From NCBI GenBank assembly GCA_900544725.1, contig UQWK01000044.1:1-16817 (forward strand): a stretch of DNA of 16,817 bases, read 5' to 3'. This stretch comes from an uncultured Collinsella sp. GTDB taxonomy: Bacteria; Actinomycetota; Coriobacteriia; Coriobacteriales; Coriobacteriaceae. Position 1 is the stretch's first letter; each line of letters opens with the position of its first letter. The notes below the pieces were generated by a model, which saw only the letters and a list, made by a program, of their open reading frames with translations, searched no databases and was not told where the DNA came from. Shown piece after piece: positions 1 to 6,577 of this stretch. Position numbers and translations under genes: made by a program.

Positions 1-354
1 GTGAGCATAATGCGTCGCAGTCACCAGGTTGATGTTGTTGGCGCCCTGGTCCTGCAGCTCCAGCATAATCTCGACTAAACGCTGAGGCGTAATCTCAAGC
101 CCAAAATTGCCCGTCGAAATCTCGTGGTTTTGGCAGTAGACGCATTTGAGCGAACAGCCGCTAAAGAAGATCGTGCCCGAGCCGGCCTGGCCCGAGATGG
201 GTGGCTCCTCCCACATATGGAGCGCCGCGCGGGCGACCTTAAGCGTGTCGTCGGCGCCGCACACGCCGCGCGCGCCCTCGTCGCGTGCCGCGCCGCAACG
301 ACGTGGACACAAATGGCAAGCGGGCGAAAAAAGTTCGGTCAACGACGTCGGCAT
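1..354 (-). CDS. Radical SAM activase, PflX-like (partial, N-terminal 118 residues)
   Basis: The visible N-terminus has a Cys-rich start (CHLCPRRCG at residues 13-21, then VCGA) and EEPPISGQAGSGTIFFSGC leading into the radical SAM cluster motif CSLKCVYC (CxxxCxxC), then QN and a NINLVTATHY segment. This order is typical of COG1313 (PflX), relatives of pyruvate formate-lyase activating enzyme. Such proteins bind a [4Fe-4S] cluster and SAM to make a 5'-deoxyadenosyl radical; the substrate of this subfamily is not settled. The ATG at 354 is preceded by GGAG about 9 bases upstream, and an in-frame stop lies just above it, so no longer start is possible. The C-terminus lies beyond the left edge. 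It is transcribed divergently from the 6S-like RNA. Family assignment is firm; the specific role is unknown. Confidence 0.88.
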   Translation of the reverse strand, partial: MPTSLTELFSPACHLCPRRCGAARDEGARGVCGADDTLKVARAALHMWEEPPISGQAGSGTIFFSGCSLKCVYCQNHEISTGNFGLEITPQRLVEIMLELQDQGANNINLVTATHYAH

Positions 355-438
355 AAAACCATGCTCCAAAACAACGATTCAGCAGCTCAAACGTAAAGGC
401 CCGGACCGCACAGACGGCTCCAAGCCCAAGGCGCCGTA

Positions 439-467
439 ATCGTCCGACACGAATTTTGTAATGTCAA
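439..467 (-). promoter_or_regulatory. Candidate promoter for the radical SAM gene
   Basis: Read on the minus strand, a perfect -35 box TTGACA (467-462) is followed after 17 bases by GACGAT (444-439). That would start transcription about 80 bases upstream of the ATG at 354. The -10 box is only a partial match (3 of 6), so the call rests mainly on the -35 box and spacing. Confidence 0.35.
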
Positions 468-492
468 GACTGGAATCAACAAAGTGCCGCTT

Positions 493-498
493 TATGAT
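493..498 (+). promoter_or_regulatory. Candidate -10 box of the 6S-like RNA
   Basis: TATGAT sits 6-7 bases before the predicted 5' end of the structured RNA near 505. The region 17 bases upstream (CTGGAA, 470-475) matches the -35 consensus at only 3 of 6 positions. Confidence 0.35.
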
Positions 499-504
499 GT
501 AGGT

Positions 505-675
505 ATTCCGCCCCCCGCGGAGCAACTGGGTGAACCGTCGCGTTTATTTAGGGAGCCCACACAGTCGTATTTAGTACAGGTATCCTTCGTTGTTAAGGAC
601 GCTGGAACAGTCGATGAGGGCACCCACCTGTTTTAGGTGGGTTCATTTTCGTAACGTGGGGGGTGGTTTTCTTTT
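505..675 (+). ncRNA. ssrS: Candidate 6S RNA
   Basis: About 170 nt fold like 6S RNA, the regulator that binds housekeeping RNA polymerase. A 12-bp closing stem pairs 508-519 with 655-666 (two G-U pairs) and is followed by a U-rich tract (667-675). A large internal bubble follows, whose 3' side carries an 8-bp hairpin, ACCCACCT (622-629) with AGGTGGGT (635-642). A terminal arm is closed by GCCC 555-558 with GGGC 618-621 and capped by TCCTT/AAGGA (583-587/595-599). TGAACC (531-536) can alternatively pair with GGTTCA (640-645), which would open the bubble hairpin. The GGGCACCCACCT hairpin resembles the 3' bubble hairpin I recall from other 6S RNAs. The downstream T-tract fixes the plus strand. 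Another structured RNA is possible; a covariance search was not run. Confidence 0.55.
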
Positions 676-888
676 GCCGATTTTGCCAAAAATTGCCATC
701 GTAGATCCCATATGACACCCAACGGCACTCGGCAGAACCCAGCCAACATCCCAATATCTGGTAAGCGCGTGATAATCGCACGGCGTAAACCCCCGCACCC
801 CCTCGGTCGAGTATCATGGGTCAGCTATGCCCTTTTGCGCGTAGCGCCCTTTGACCTTTTCCTTCGACGCTTGGCGGTTTTTTGATTC
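676..888. other. Intergenic region before the sugar-phosphate transferase gene
   Basis: No coding frame, tRNA or clear hairpin is seen. Possible -10-like words (GATAAT near 770, TATCAT at 812-817) lack a matching -35 box, so no promoter is called. Confidence 0.3.
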
Positions 889-2088
889 ATGGCTTCATCC
901 ACGAGCTTCATACCGTACTTATGCGTGGCGGCCGCTGCCTTTATCACGACCTTTCTCACGGTACCCCTGGTCAAGCGCCTGGCAATCAAGCTCGACGCCG
1001 TCGACTATCCCTCAAAGCGCCGCATTAACACCAAGCCCATCCCGCGCATGGGCGGCACGGCAGTCTTTTTGGGCCTCGTCGTGGCCTGCATCGTTCAGAT
1101 CCTGGGCACCTGGTACCTGGGCTGGCCGCCCGTTTTGGTGCCGCACCCGCGCCTGCACATCAGCTACCCCGTGCTGGCACTCTCCTTTACCGTGATCTTT
1201 GCGACCGGCGCGATTGACGACGTCTTCCAGCTCAAGCCCAAGCAAAAGCTGGCCGGCCAGGTCCTCGCCGCGCTCATCGCCTGCATCGGCGGCTTAAAAA
1301 TCGGCGTCATCATCAACCCGTTTGCTCCTGGCGAGATCATGCTCGGCTGGCTCGCCTACCCCATCACCGTGATCTATCTGGTGGCGTTCACCAACATCAT
1401 CAACCTCATCGACGGCCTCGACGGCCTGGCCACGGGCATTTGCGGCATCGCGTCGTTCACCATGTTCACGATGGCCATGCTTTCGGGCCGCATCGACGCC
1501 GCCGCGCTCTCCATCGCGCTCTTTGGCTCGTGCGTGGCTTTTCTGCATTACAACTTCAACCCCGCGAGCATCTTCTTGGGCGACTCGGGGTCGCTGCTGT
1601 TGGGCTTCGCTTTGGGCTCCATCTCGCTACTTAACGTGAGCCGCACCGCCGCGCTTACCTCGCTCATCATCCCGCTCATCGTGGCAGGCGTGCCCATCAT
1701 CGACACGTTCAGCGCCATCGTGCGCCGCAAGCGGGCCCACATTAGCATCGGACAGGCCGACAAGGGCCATATCCACCACCGCCTAATCCAAGAGGGTTAC
1801 AACCAAAAGCAGGCCGTGCTGCTCATCTACGCCTGGTGCATCATGCTTTCGGCCGGCGCCGCCGCCATCAATCAGGTCGAGGTGCCCACGCGCGTGCTCA
1901 TCTTTGTCGTGCTCGCCATTGGCTCGGCGGCCTTCGCCAAGCACCTGCACCTGTTTGAGCCCGTCCTGCGCCACCATTACAACAAGCGCACACACGAGGA
2001 CGAGCTGGTAACCCCCGACGACCCCGCCTTTAAGCAGGAGGAGCAGGCAGCCGAGGAGCGCAAAGAGGAGCGCCACCACAAGCTCTAG
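889..2088 (+). CDS. wecA: Undecaprenyl-phosphate sugar-1-phosphate transferase (WecA/TagO type)
   Basis: A polytopic inner-membrane enzyme of the MraY/WecA family that moves a sugar-1-phosphate, usually GlcNAc-1-P, from a UDP-sugar to undecaprenyl phosphate. This begins teichoic acid, arabinogalactan-linker or other cell-wall glycan synthesis. Family motifs appear in order: PSKRRINTKPIPRMGG (41-56), AIDD (108-111, Mg-binding Asp pair), the NxxNLIDGLDGL block (169-180), FLGDSGS (229-235) and the cytoplasmic HIHHRL (294-299) typical of WecA/TagO rather than MraY. About ten hydrophobic segments are interspersed. The 399 residues include a charged Glu/Lys/His tail of roughly 30 residues. The ATG at 889 has only a weak upstream GGCGG. 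Donor sugar and acceptor glycan cannot be told from sequence. Confidence 0.92.
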   Translation: MASSTSFIPYLCVAAAAFITTFLTVPLVKRLAIKLDAVDYPSKRRINTKPIPRMGGTAVFLGLVVACIVQILGTWYLGWPPVLVPHPRLHISYPVLALSFTVIFATGAIDDVFQLKPKQKLAGQVLAALIACIGGLKIGVIINPFAPGEIMLGWLAYPITVIYLVAFTNIINLIDGLDGLATGICGIASFTMFTMAMLSGRIDAAALSIALFGSCVAFLHYNFNPASIFLGDSGSLLLGFALGSISLLNVSRTAALTSLIIPLIVAGVPIIDTFSAIVRRKRAHISIGQADKGHIHHRLIQEGYNQKQAVLLIYAWCIMLSAGAAAINQVEVPTRVLIFVVLAIGSAAFAKHLHLFEPVLRHHYNKRTHEDELVTPDDPAFKQEEQAAEERKEERHHKL

Positions 2089-2238
2089 GATAAGCCGCCG
2101 AGGATGTGTCCAGGCGCCACTGGCCAAGCGCAGCTGCGCCGCACCCATCGCACAAGCCACTCCTCTCCCGCCCCTCTCCTACTTACGCCCTACCCCTTTC
2201 AATAAACGCGTTATCATCTTGACCCATGAACATACGTT

Positions 2239-2243
2239 AGGAG
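2239..2243 (+). promoter_or_regulatory. Ribosome binding site that fixes the trpS start
   Basis: AGGAG lies 5 bases before the ATG at 2249. It supports that start over the longer in-frame TTG at 2219, which lacks a Shine-Dalgarno sequence. Confidence 0.7.
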
Positions 2244-2248
2244 CAATC

Positions 2249-3298
2249 ATGCCAAACGAGAACAGCTACGAAGTCGCGCTGCAAAAGAGCAACGCCATTC
2301 GCGAGGGCCTGGCAAAGACGCCCGAGAAGTTCACCATGCTCACCGGCGACCGCCCGACCGGACGCCTGCACCTGGGCCACTACTTTGGCACCCTCAAGGG
2401 CCGTGTTGAACTGCAGAACATGGGCGCCAAGACCAACGTGCTCATCGCCGACTACCAGGTCATCACTGACCGCGACACGACCGAGCACATCCAGGACAAC
2501 GTGTACAACATGGTCATGGACTACCTTGCCTGCGGCATCGACCCCGACAAGACCATGATCTACGCGCACTCCGCCGTGCCCGCCGCAAACCAGCTCATGC
2601 TACCGTTCCTGTCGCTGGTGTCCGAGGCCGAGCTGGCGCGCAACCCCACGGTCAAGGCCGAGATGGAGGCCTCGGGCCACGAGCTCACCGGCCTTCTGCT
2701 CACCTACCCGGTGCACCAGGCCTGCGACATCCTGTTCTGCAAGGGCAATGTGGTGCCCGTCGGTCGCGACCAGCTGCCGCACATCGAGCTCACCCGCACC
2801 ATCGCACGCCGCTTTAACAACCGCTACGGCAAGGTATTTCCTGAGGTCGACGCGCTGCTATCCGAGACCCCGCTGCTGCCCGGCCTTGACGGTCGCAAGA
2901 TGAGCAAGAGCTATGGCAACGCCATCAATATTTCGATGACCGCCGAGGAGACAGCCAAGCGCATCAAGAAGAGCCAGACCGACTCCGAGCGCATGATCAC
3001 GTTTGATCCCGAGAACCGCCCCGGCGTGTCCGGCCTGCTTTCAACGGCTGCCATCTGCACCGGTCGTTCCGAGGTCGAGATTGCCGAGGAGATCGGCATG
3101 GGCGGCTCCGGCCAGCTCAAGAAGTACGTGACCGAGGCCGTCAACGAGTACTTCGCCCCGATCCGTGAGCGTCGCCAGCGCTACGAGAACGACCTGGATT
3201 ACGTCAAGGACGTGCTGCACGAGGGCAATCGCCGCGCCAACGAGATCGCCGAGCAGACCCTGGCCGAGGTTCAGGACGCCATGGGCATGGTGTACTAG
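2249..3298 (+). CDS. trpS: Tryptophanyl-tRNA synthetase
   Basis: A class I aminoacyl-tRNA synthetase (cytoplasmic) charging tRNA-Trp with tryptophan. The HIGH-type signature is HLGH at residues 41-44, inside TGDRPTGRLHLGHYFG, and KMSKS is at 217-221 inside DGRKMSKSYGNAI. The conserved ITDRD, PVGRDQ and HIELTR segments are also present. At 349 residues it is of normal bacterial length. It follows the sugar-phosphate transferase on the same strand after 160 bases and has its own terminator, so it is probably a single-gene unit. No T-box consensus is seen upstream, and the leader is too short for one. Confidence 0.97.
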   Translation: MPNENSYEVALQKSNAIREGLAKTPEKFTMLTGDRPTGRLHLGHYFGTLKGRVELQNMGAKTNVLIADYQVITDRDTTEHIQDNVYNMVMDYLACGIDPDKTMIYAHSAVPAANQLMLPFLSLVSEAELARNPTVKAEMEASGHELTGLLLTYPVHQACDILFCKGNVVPVGRDQLPHIELTRTIARRFNNRYGKVFPEVDALLSETPLLPGLDGRKMSKSYGNAINISMTAEETAKRIKKSQTDSERMITFDPENRPGVSGLLSTAAICTGRSEVEIAEEIGMGGSGQLKKYVTEAVNEYFAPIRERRQRYENDLDYVKDVLHEGNRRANEIAEQTLAEVQDAMGMVY

Positions 3299-3332
3299 AC
3301 CGATCTGCTGGCTTGAGCTTTAGATTGTTTTG

Positions 3333-3360
3333 GGCGGGCGCTACGGCGTCCGCCTTTTTT
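3333..3360 (+). terminator. Intrinsic terminator of trpS
   Basis: A 9-bp stem (3333-3341 with 3346-3354, one G-U pair) with a TACG loop is followed by six T residues. It starts 35 bases after the trpS stop. Confidence 0.9.
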
Positions 3361-3405
3361 GGTGCCCGACCGGTTCGGCTCTGTCCATTGCACTCCCCCG
3401 ACAAA

Positions 3406-3451
3406 CGGGAACAGGCCCGCTGGCAGTTAGTTGCCAGCGGGCCTGTTCCCG
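3406..3451. repeat. Perfect 20-bp inverted repeat
   Basis: The arm CGGGAACAGGCCCGCTGGCA (3406-3425) is exactly complementary to 3432-3451 around the 6-base loop GTTAGT. No T-tract follows on either strand, so it does not look like a second terminator. It is probably another class of palindromic interspersed element, distinct from the GTGGTGGTTT elements nearby. Confidence 0.8.
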
Positions 3452-3637
3452 AAGTACACCGTTGAATCGCACAGAGGGGAGGAATGCGAATCAAACTCAA
3501 CAGGGCAGGCTTTTTCATCGCCTATTGCCTGCTCCGTTGCTGAAACCAATATAGTTCACCGTGGTTTACTTTCTAGCGTCAAACTACCCCACCACACCTT
3601 CTCCATAAGTTAGCCCCGGTAAACCTGCAACGGAAAG
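3452..3637. other. Non-coding gap between convergent trpS and the MGMT gene
   Basis: Apart from the trpS terminator and the palindromes on either side, no gene, RNA or promoter is recognised here. Short open frames in it show no family features and lack ribosome binding sites. Confidence 0.4.
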
Positions 3638-3670
3638 CCACTACAAAGGGGACAGGCACCTTTGTGGTGG
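3638..3670. repeat. REP-like palindrome, copy 1
   Basis: CCACTACAAAGG (3638-3649) pairs with CCTTTGTGGTGG (3659-3670), one G-U pair, around the loop GGACAGGCA. It lies about 20 bases after the stop codon of the minus-strand MGMT gene. Same orientation as copy 3. Confidence 0.85.
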
Positions 3671-3690
3671 TTTTGGCCACGGCGGAGCCG

Positions 3691-4011
3691 CTAGAGCCCT
3701 GCTGGCCAGCGACAGGCGGCCAAGTCGACGTGCATGGGATCGGTAAACGTCACGCCCTCTCCCGTTAAGAGCTCACGCTGAGCATCGGGGCCGCCAAACG
3801 CAAAGCCCTCGCAAATACGGCCATCGGCAAACACCACACGATGGCAGGGAATCAGACCAGGGCGCGGATTGCTGTGCAGCGCATAGCCCACATAGCGCGC
3901 GCTTCGCGGACGACCGGCGAGCAGCGCCACCTGGCCGTACGTGGCGACCATCCCCTCGGGAATCTGCTCGACCACCTCGTACACCCGCTCAAAAAAGCCT
4001 TCAGACGCCAT
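3691..4011 (-). CDS. Single-domain MGMT (O6-alkylguanine DNA alkyltransferase) family protein
   Basis: A 106-residue protein made only of the MGMT DNA-binding/active-site domain (Ogt/Ada C-terminal half): TYGQVALLAG (24-33), the recognition-helix region RSARYVGYALHSNP (36-49) and PCHRVV (55-60). Cys56 is the alkyl-acceptor position, so it may remove alkyl groups from O6-guanine. This separates it from alkyltransferase-like proteins, which have Trp there. Full-length Ogt is about 160-180 residues, so the N-terminal RNase H-like domain is absent. The ATG at 4011 has a good AAGGGAG upstream. It follows degV on the same strand after 80 bases, with REP copy 2 between them and REP copy 1 after its stop. 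Whether it repairs DNA or signals to excision repair is not shown. Confidence 0.88.
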   Translation of the reverse strand: MASEGFFERVYEVVEQIPEGMVATYGQVALLAGRPRSARYVGYALHSNPRPGLIPCHRVVFADGRICEGFAFGGPDAQRELLTGEGVTFTDPMHVDLAACRWPAGL

Positions 4012-4037
4012 TGCTCACTCCCTTCCACCCGGAAAAG

Positions 4038-4082
4038 CATAAACCACCACAAAGGTGCCTGTCCCCTTTGTGGTGGTTTATG
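4038..4082. repeat. REP-like palindrome, copy 2
   Basis: Perfect 18-bp arms (CATAAACCACCACAAAGG at 4038-4055 against 4065-4082) surround the loop TGCCTGTCC, the reverse complement of the copy 1 loop. It lies 9 bases after the degV stop and 26 bases before the MGMT start. It could end or stabilise the degV transcript. Confidence 0.88.
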
Positions 4083-4091
4083 GCAAGTCGG

Positions 4092-4946
4092 TTAATTGGC
4101 GGGCTGGAAGAAGGCTACGGCTACGGCGCCGGGACCTACGTGGGTGCCGATGGTGGCGCCGATAGTGTGGACGGGCAGCTCGCCCTCGGTGTGGCCAGCC
4201 CACAGCGCCGCACTGTCATCGATATACTTCTTGAGCACCGCGTCCGAAAGGCCCGTATAGCCGAGCGCCAGCGGCATGGAAAAGTCGACGCCGCCCGCCT
4301 GCTCGACCTTCTGGTTCAACAAGTTTCGACCGTTTTTGGAACCGCGCGCCTTGCCCAACTGCACGATGAGGCCGTCCTCGGCGGCCACGACCGGCTTCAC
4401 GTTGAGTAGCGTACCCACGGCGCCGGCCGCAGCAGACAGGCGACCGCCGCGCACCAGGTATTCCAGCGTCTCGAGCAGGCCGATAACCACCACACGGTCG
4501 CGCACGGCCTCGACCGCCGCCGCAATCTGGGCCGCACTACGGCCCTCGTCCACCAGGCGCAGCGCATATTCGACCAGCACGCGCTCGCCCAAGGTTACGT
4601 TATTGCTGTCCACGATGAACACGTCGCCGCCCGGTGCCTCGGCAAGTGCGGTACGGGCACTCTGGTTGGTGCCCGAAAGCTTGGCGCCCACGGTAATAAT
4701 CACCGCCTCGTCGCCGGCCTCACGCGCTTCGGCAATCGCCTGTGAAAAGGCATACGGGTTGACCTGACCAGTCTTGGGCAGCTCATCGCGCTCCACGAGC
4801 ATCTCGTAAAAACGCTGGTGATCGATGTCGACGCCATCCATATACACATCGGTGCCAAAGGTGACGGACAGCGGCAGAACACGCAGAGCGGGATGCTCAG
4901 CCGGCGTCATATCGCTCGCGGAATCGGTAATAATACGAATGGACAT
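4092..4946 (-). CDS. DegV family fatty-acid-binding protein
   Basis: A 284-residue DegV protein. The family (including FakB) binds a fatty acid in a deep pocket and, with a FakA kinase, supplies acyl-phosphate for phospholipid synthesis; many members have no proven partner. Visible marks are ITDSASD (6-12), PKTGQVNP (57-64, the family's lipid-binding TSQPS position with Gly where Ser is common), KLSGTNQSA (89-97), and later LVRGGRLS and LLNVKPV. The ATG at 4946 was chosen because AAAGGA lies 7 bases upstream; the longer frame to 5051 has no ribosome binding site and extra residues unlike the family. It lies 119 bases after marR on the same strand and may share its transcript or be its target. 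Confidence 0.93.
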   Translation of the reverse strand: MSIRIITDSASDMTPAEHPALRVLPLSVTFGTDVYMDGVDIDHQRFYEMLVERDELPKTGQVNPYAFSQAIAEAREAGDEAVIITVGAKLSGTNQSARTALAEAPGGDVFIVDSNNVTLGERVLVEYALRLVDEGRSAAQIAAAVEAVRDRVVVIGLLETLEYLVRGGRLSAAAGAVGTLLNVKPVVAAEDGLIVQLGKARGSKNGRNLLNQKVEQAGGVDFSMPLALGYTGLSDAVLKKYIDDSAALWAGHTEGELPVHTIGATIGTHVGPGAVAVAFFQPAN

Positions 4947-5065
4947 AGCGAATCCTTTCTTGCGCGGACCTCGCGCGGGGAATTTTGACAGCAATGCCCC
5001 GGCACGGTATACGCACTCAAACGGGACTATGCAGTTGTTAATTGAAAGCAAATACCTTGGTAGCC

Positions 5066-5515
5066 CTAGATCTCGCGCAAGGTGTTGAGAATCGTACGCA
5101 GCGACGCATACATCTGCTCGCGCTGCTCCACACCCATGGCCTTGCCGGTGGTGTCGAGCACTTCGCGAATGATGCGATCGGCCTCGCTCATGCTCTCGCC
5201 GCCCAGGGCAGTCAGGCGCACCGGGGCACGGTACTTGACGGCCGCATCACCCGAATCATCGACCTCGACGTAGCCGCCCTCCTCCAGATGTGCCAGCGTG
5301 CGCGAAACGGCGGCACGGGTAACGCCGGCCATGCGGGCGAGGTCGGCACCAGTCAGGCCGTCCTTGCTGCGCTCAAGATAGTACAGACACATGACGTCGG
5401 AGCCTTTGAGGCCCAGCCTTGCACCTTCGGACGTCTTGATACGCTGAATCTCCTTGTAGAGGCCGCTGATCAGTCCGACAAAGTCCTCAAAACGTGTCTC
5501 GTCGTTCCACTGCAT
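5066..5515 (-). CDS. MarR family transcriptional regulator
   Basis: A 149-residue winged-helix DNA-binding protein that should act as a dimer. The helix-turn-helix spans residues 54-81 (LTGADLARMAGVTRAAVSRTLAHLEEGGYV), the wing 82-103, and N- and C-terminal helices supply dimerisation. The ligand is unknown. The ATG at 5515 has AAAGGCGG about 10 bases upstream. degV lies downstream on the same strand, 119 bases away. Since DegV proteins bind fatty acids and some MarR proteins (FabT) control lipid genes, a link to lipid metabolism is conceivable but not shown. A candidate self-operator lies at 5541-5560. Confidence 0.92.
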   Translation of the reverse strand: MQWNDETRFEDFVGLISGLYKEIQRIKTSEGARLGLKGSDVMCLYYLERSKDGLTGADLARMAGVTRAAVSRTLAHLEEGGYVEVDDSGDAAVKYRAPVRLTALGGESMSEADRIIREVLDTTGKAMGVEQREQMYASLRTILNTLREI

Positions 5516-5540
5516 GGTGACGACCGCCTTTCGCTTACAT

Positions 5541-5560
5541 GATGCTAACGGGTAAACATC
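5541..5560. promoter_or_regulatory. Candidate MarR operator
   Basis: Imperfect dyad GATGCTAACGGGTAAACATC with 8-base half-sites (6 of 8 symmetric) and a 4-base centre, 26 bases upstream of the marR ATG. The size and place suit autorepression by a MarR dimer. This is inference from symmetry only. Confidence 0.35.
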
Positions 5561-5619
5561 TTAGCCGCATAAGGCAACACCCATACCCAAGTATCCCATT
5601 TGTTAACCCATCAACATAA

Positions 5620-5658
5620 AAACCACCACAAAAGGGGCAGGCACCTTTGTGGTGGTTT
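5620..5658. repeat. REP-like palindrome, copy 3
   Basis: AAACCACCACAAA (5620-5632) pairs with TTTGTGGTGGTTT (5646-5658); the centre AGGGGCAGGCACC is of the copy 1 type with one extra A. It lies 26 bases after the stop of the B3/B4-domain gene, between it and marR. Confidence 0.85.
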
Positions 5659-5684
5659 GGGGCATCAATAGGTTCTAGGCGCCG

Positions 5685-6404
5685 CTACAGCTCCACGCAG
5701 GGATTGTCGCGGGTTACAAGCGTCTTAACGACAACCGTCGCTCCCAGATACCGCTCGAGCAGCTCGGCTAAGCGATCGATCGCAGCCTGGCAATCCCCCA
5801 TCCGCTCGGGCTCCACGCACTCAATCGCTAGGAATGCATCGGCCGAATCGTCGGACAGCGCCGTGCGAACGCCGTCGCGCCAGTTCCAGCAACGGCACAC
5901 GGCGCCCGCATCATCGATGTAGGCGAGCTCGCCAGGCAGCGTCGGATCATCCGCCTCCTCGCCAAGTGGCAAGAACGCGTCGCCGCCGTCGGTCACCGTC
6001 AGGCGCAGATTGCCCTCAATAGCATGCAAATCCTCACCGCCAACGGGCAGCGCATAAGTCAACGAAATCGTGTTGTAGATATCCACCGCCGGCGTGATGT
6101 GGCCGACCGGCTTGCCTTTGAGCACGCGCTTGAGCAGGTTCTCAACTGAGCAACGCGCGCCCTTCTTGGTCTTGAACAGGCGATAGGCCTCGCGCCATGC
6201 CTTGACCGGCGCGTTCTCGCTGATGGTATCGCTGGTCAGATGGCGCTCCGCATCGATGTTGGCGCGGTCAAGCAGCGCGGCGATTGCATCCACGTCCTCC
6301 TGGGGAATCTGAGCCGCGGGCTTCATGCCCTTTACGACCACGACGCCGATAGCCGCCTGCGGAAACAGCTCCCAAAACGAATCCTCGGCAACGAAACTCT
6401 TCAT
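5685..6404 (-). CDS. Stand-alone B3/B4 (PheRS beta-type) domain protein
   Basis: A 239-residue protein of the COG3382 type. It carries the B3/B4 domain, which in the beta chain of phenylalanyl-tRNA synthetase binds tRNA and removes wrongly attached tyrosine. Recognisable stretches are SVENLLKRVLKGK (86-98), ITPAVDIYNTISL (103-115), LPVGGEDLHAIEG (119-131), a PGELAYID region (157-164) and CRCWNWRD (170-177). Free-standing members are common but poorly characterised; tRNA quality control is an inference. The ATG at 6404 was preferred to 6419 because GGGAG lies 5 bases before it. It has a promoter-like site and an attenuator-like leader, and REP elements follow both it and the pckA gene upstream, so it looks like a separate unit. 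Confidence 0.85.
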   Translation of the reverse strand: MKSFVAEDSFWELFPQAAIGVVVVKGMKPAAQIPQEDVDAIAALLDRANIDAERHLTSDTISENAPVKAWREAYRLFKTKKGARCSVENLLKRVLKGKPVGHITPAVDIYNTISLTYALPVGGEDLHAIEGNLRLTVTDGGDAFLPLGEEADDPTLPGELAYIDDAGAVCRCWNWRDGVRTALSDDSADAFLAIECVEPERMGDCQAAIDRLAELLERYLGATVVVKTLVTRDNPCVEL

Positions 6405-6444
6405 ATGTTCTCCCTTCATAGCGGACGCCCGAGTCCGGACGCCT

Positions 6445-6507
6445 AAACAAAAAGCGCCCTCACAGCGGCCACCTTCAAAGTCCTACGGTGCCGCCACAAG
6501 AGCGCTT
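6445..6507 (-). terminator. Leader terminator/attenuator before the B3/B4 gene
   Basis: Read on the minus strand, AAGCGCTCT (6507-6499) pairs with AGGGCGCTT (6460-6452; one G-U pair), enclosing a second bulged hairpin (6494-6487 with 6473-6465). A T5-G-T3 tract follows (6453-6445). Just upstream, AGCG (6512-6509) can pair with CGCT (6504-6501), which would break the terminator stem. The structure ends 40 bases before the ATG at 6404. It could attenuate the B3/B4 gene, or simply end pckA transcripts. Confidence 0.65.
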
Positions 6508-6512
6508 ACGCT

Positions 6513-6534
6513 GTCCCCATCCGGAGAAGGGGAC
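6513..6534 (-). promoter_or_regulatory. Upstream leader hairpin
   Basis: GTCCCC (6513-6518) pairs with GGGGAC (6529-6534) around a 10-base loop, immediately 5' (minus strand) of the attenuator and just inside the predicted transcript start near 6542. It may be part of the same regulatory fold. Confidence 0.35.
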
Positions 6535-6548
6535 GATATGTCAGGCGT

Positions 6549-6577
6549 ATTGTAACCCGAGTCTTCCGCGCGAGCAA
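6549..6577 (-). promoter_or_regulatory. Candidate promoter of the B3/B4 gene
   Basis: On the minus strand, TTGCTC (6577-6572) is followed after exactly 17 bases by TACAAT (6554-6549), giving a leader of about 138 nt. The -35 box overlaps the last two bases of REP copy 4. Confidence 0.45.

Noticed and set aside
593..817. 74-residue minus-strand open frame over the 6S-like RNA
   Set aside because: It has no ribosome binding site or recognisable motif, and it overlaps the structured RNA.
2089..2248. T-box or trp attenuator before trpS
   Set aside because: No TGGNACCGCG box, no Trp-rich leader peptide and no terminator are seen; the gap is only 160 bases.
6445..6512. T-box riboswitch before the B3/B4 gene
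   Set aside because: GGCACCG partly resembles the T-box core, but UGG is CGG, the GCG tail is missing and the leader is too short for a stem I with specifier loop.
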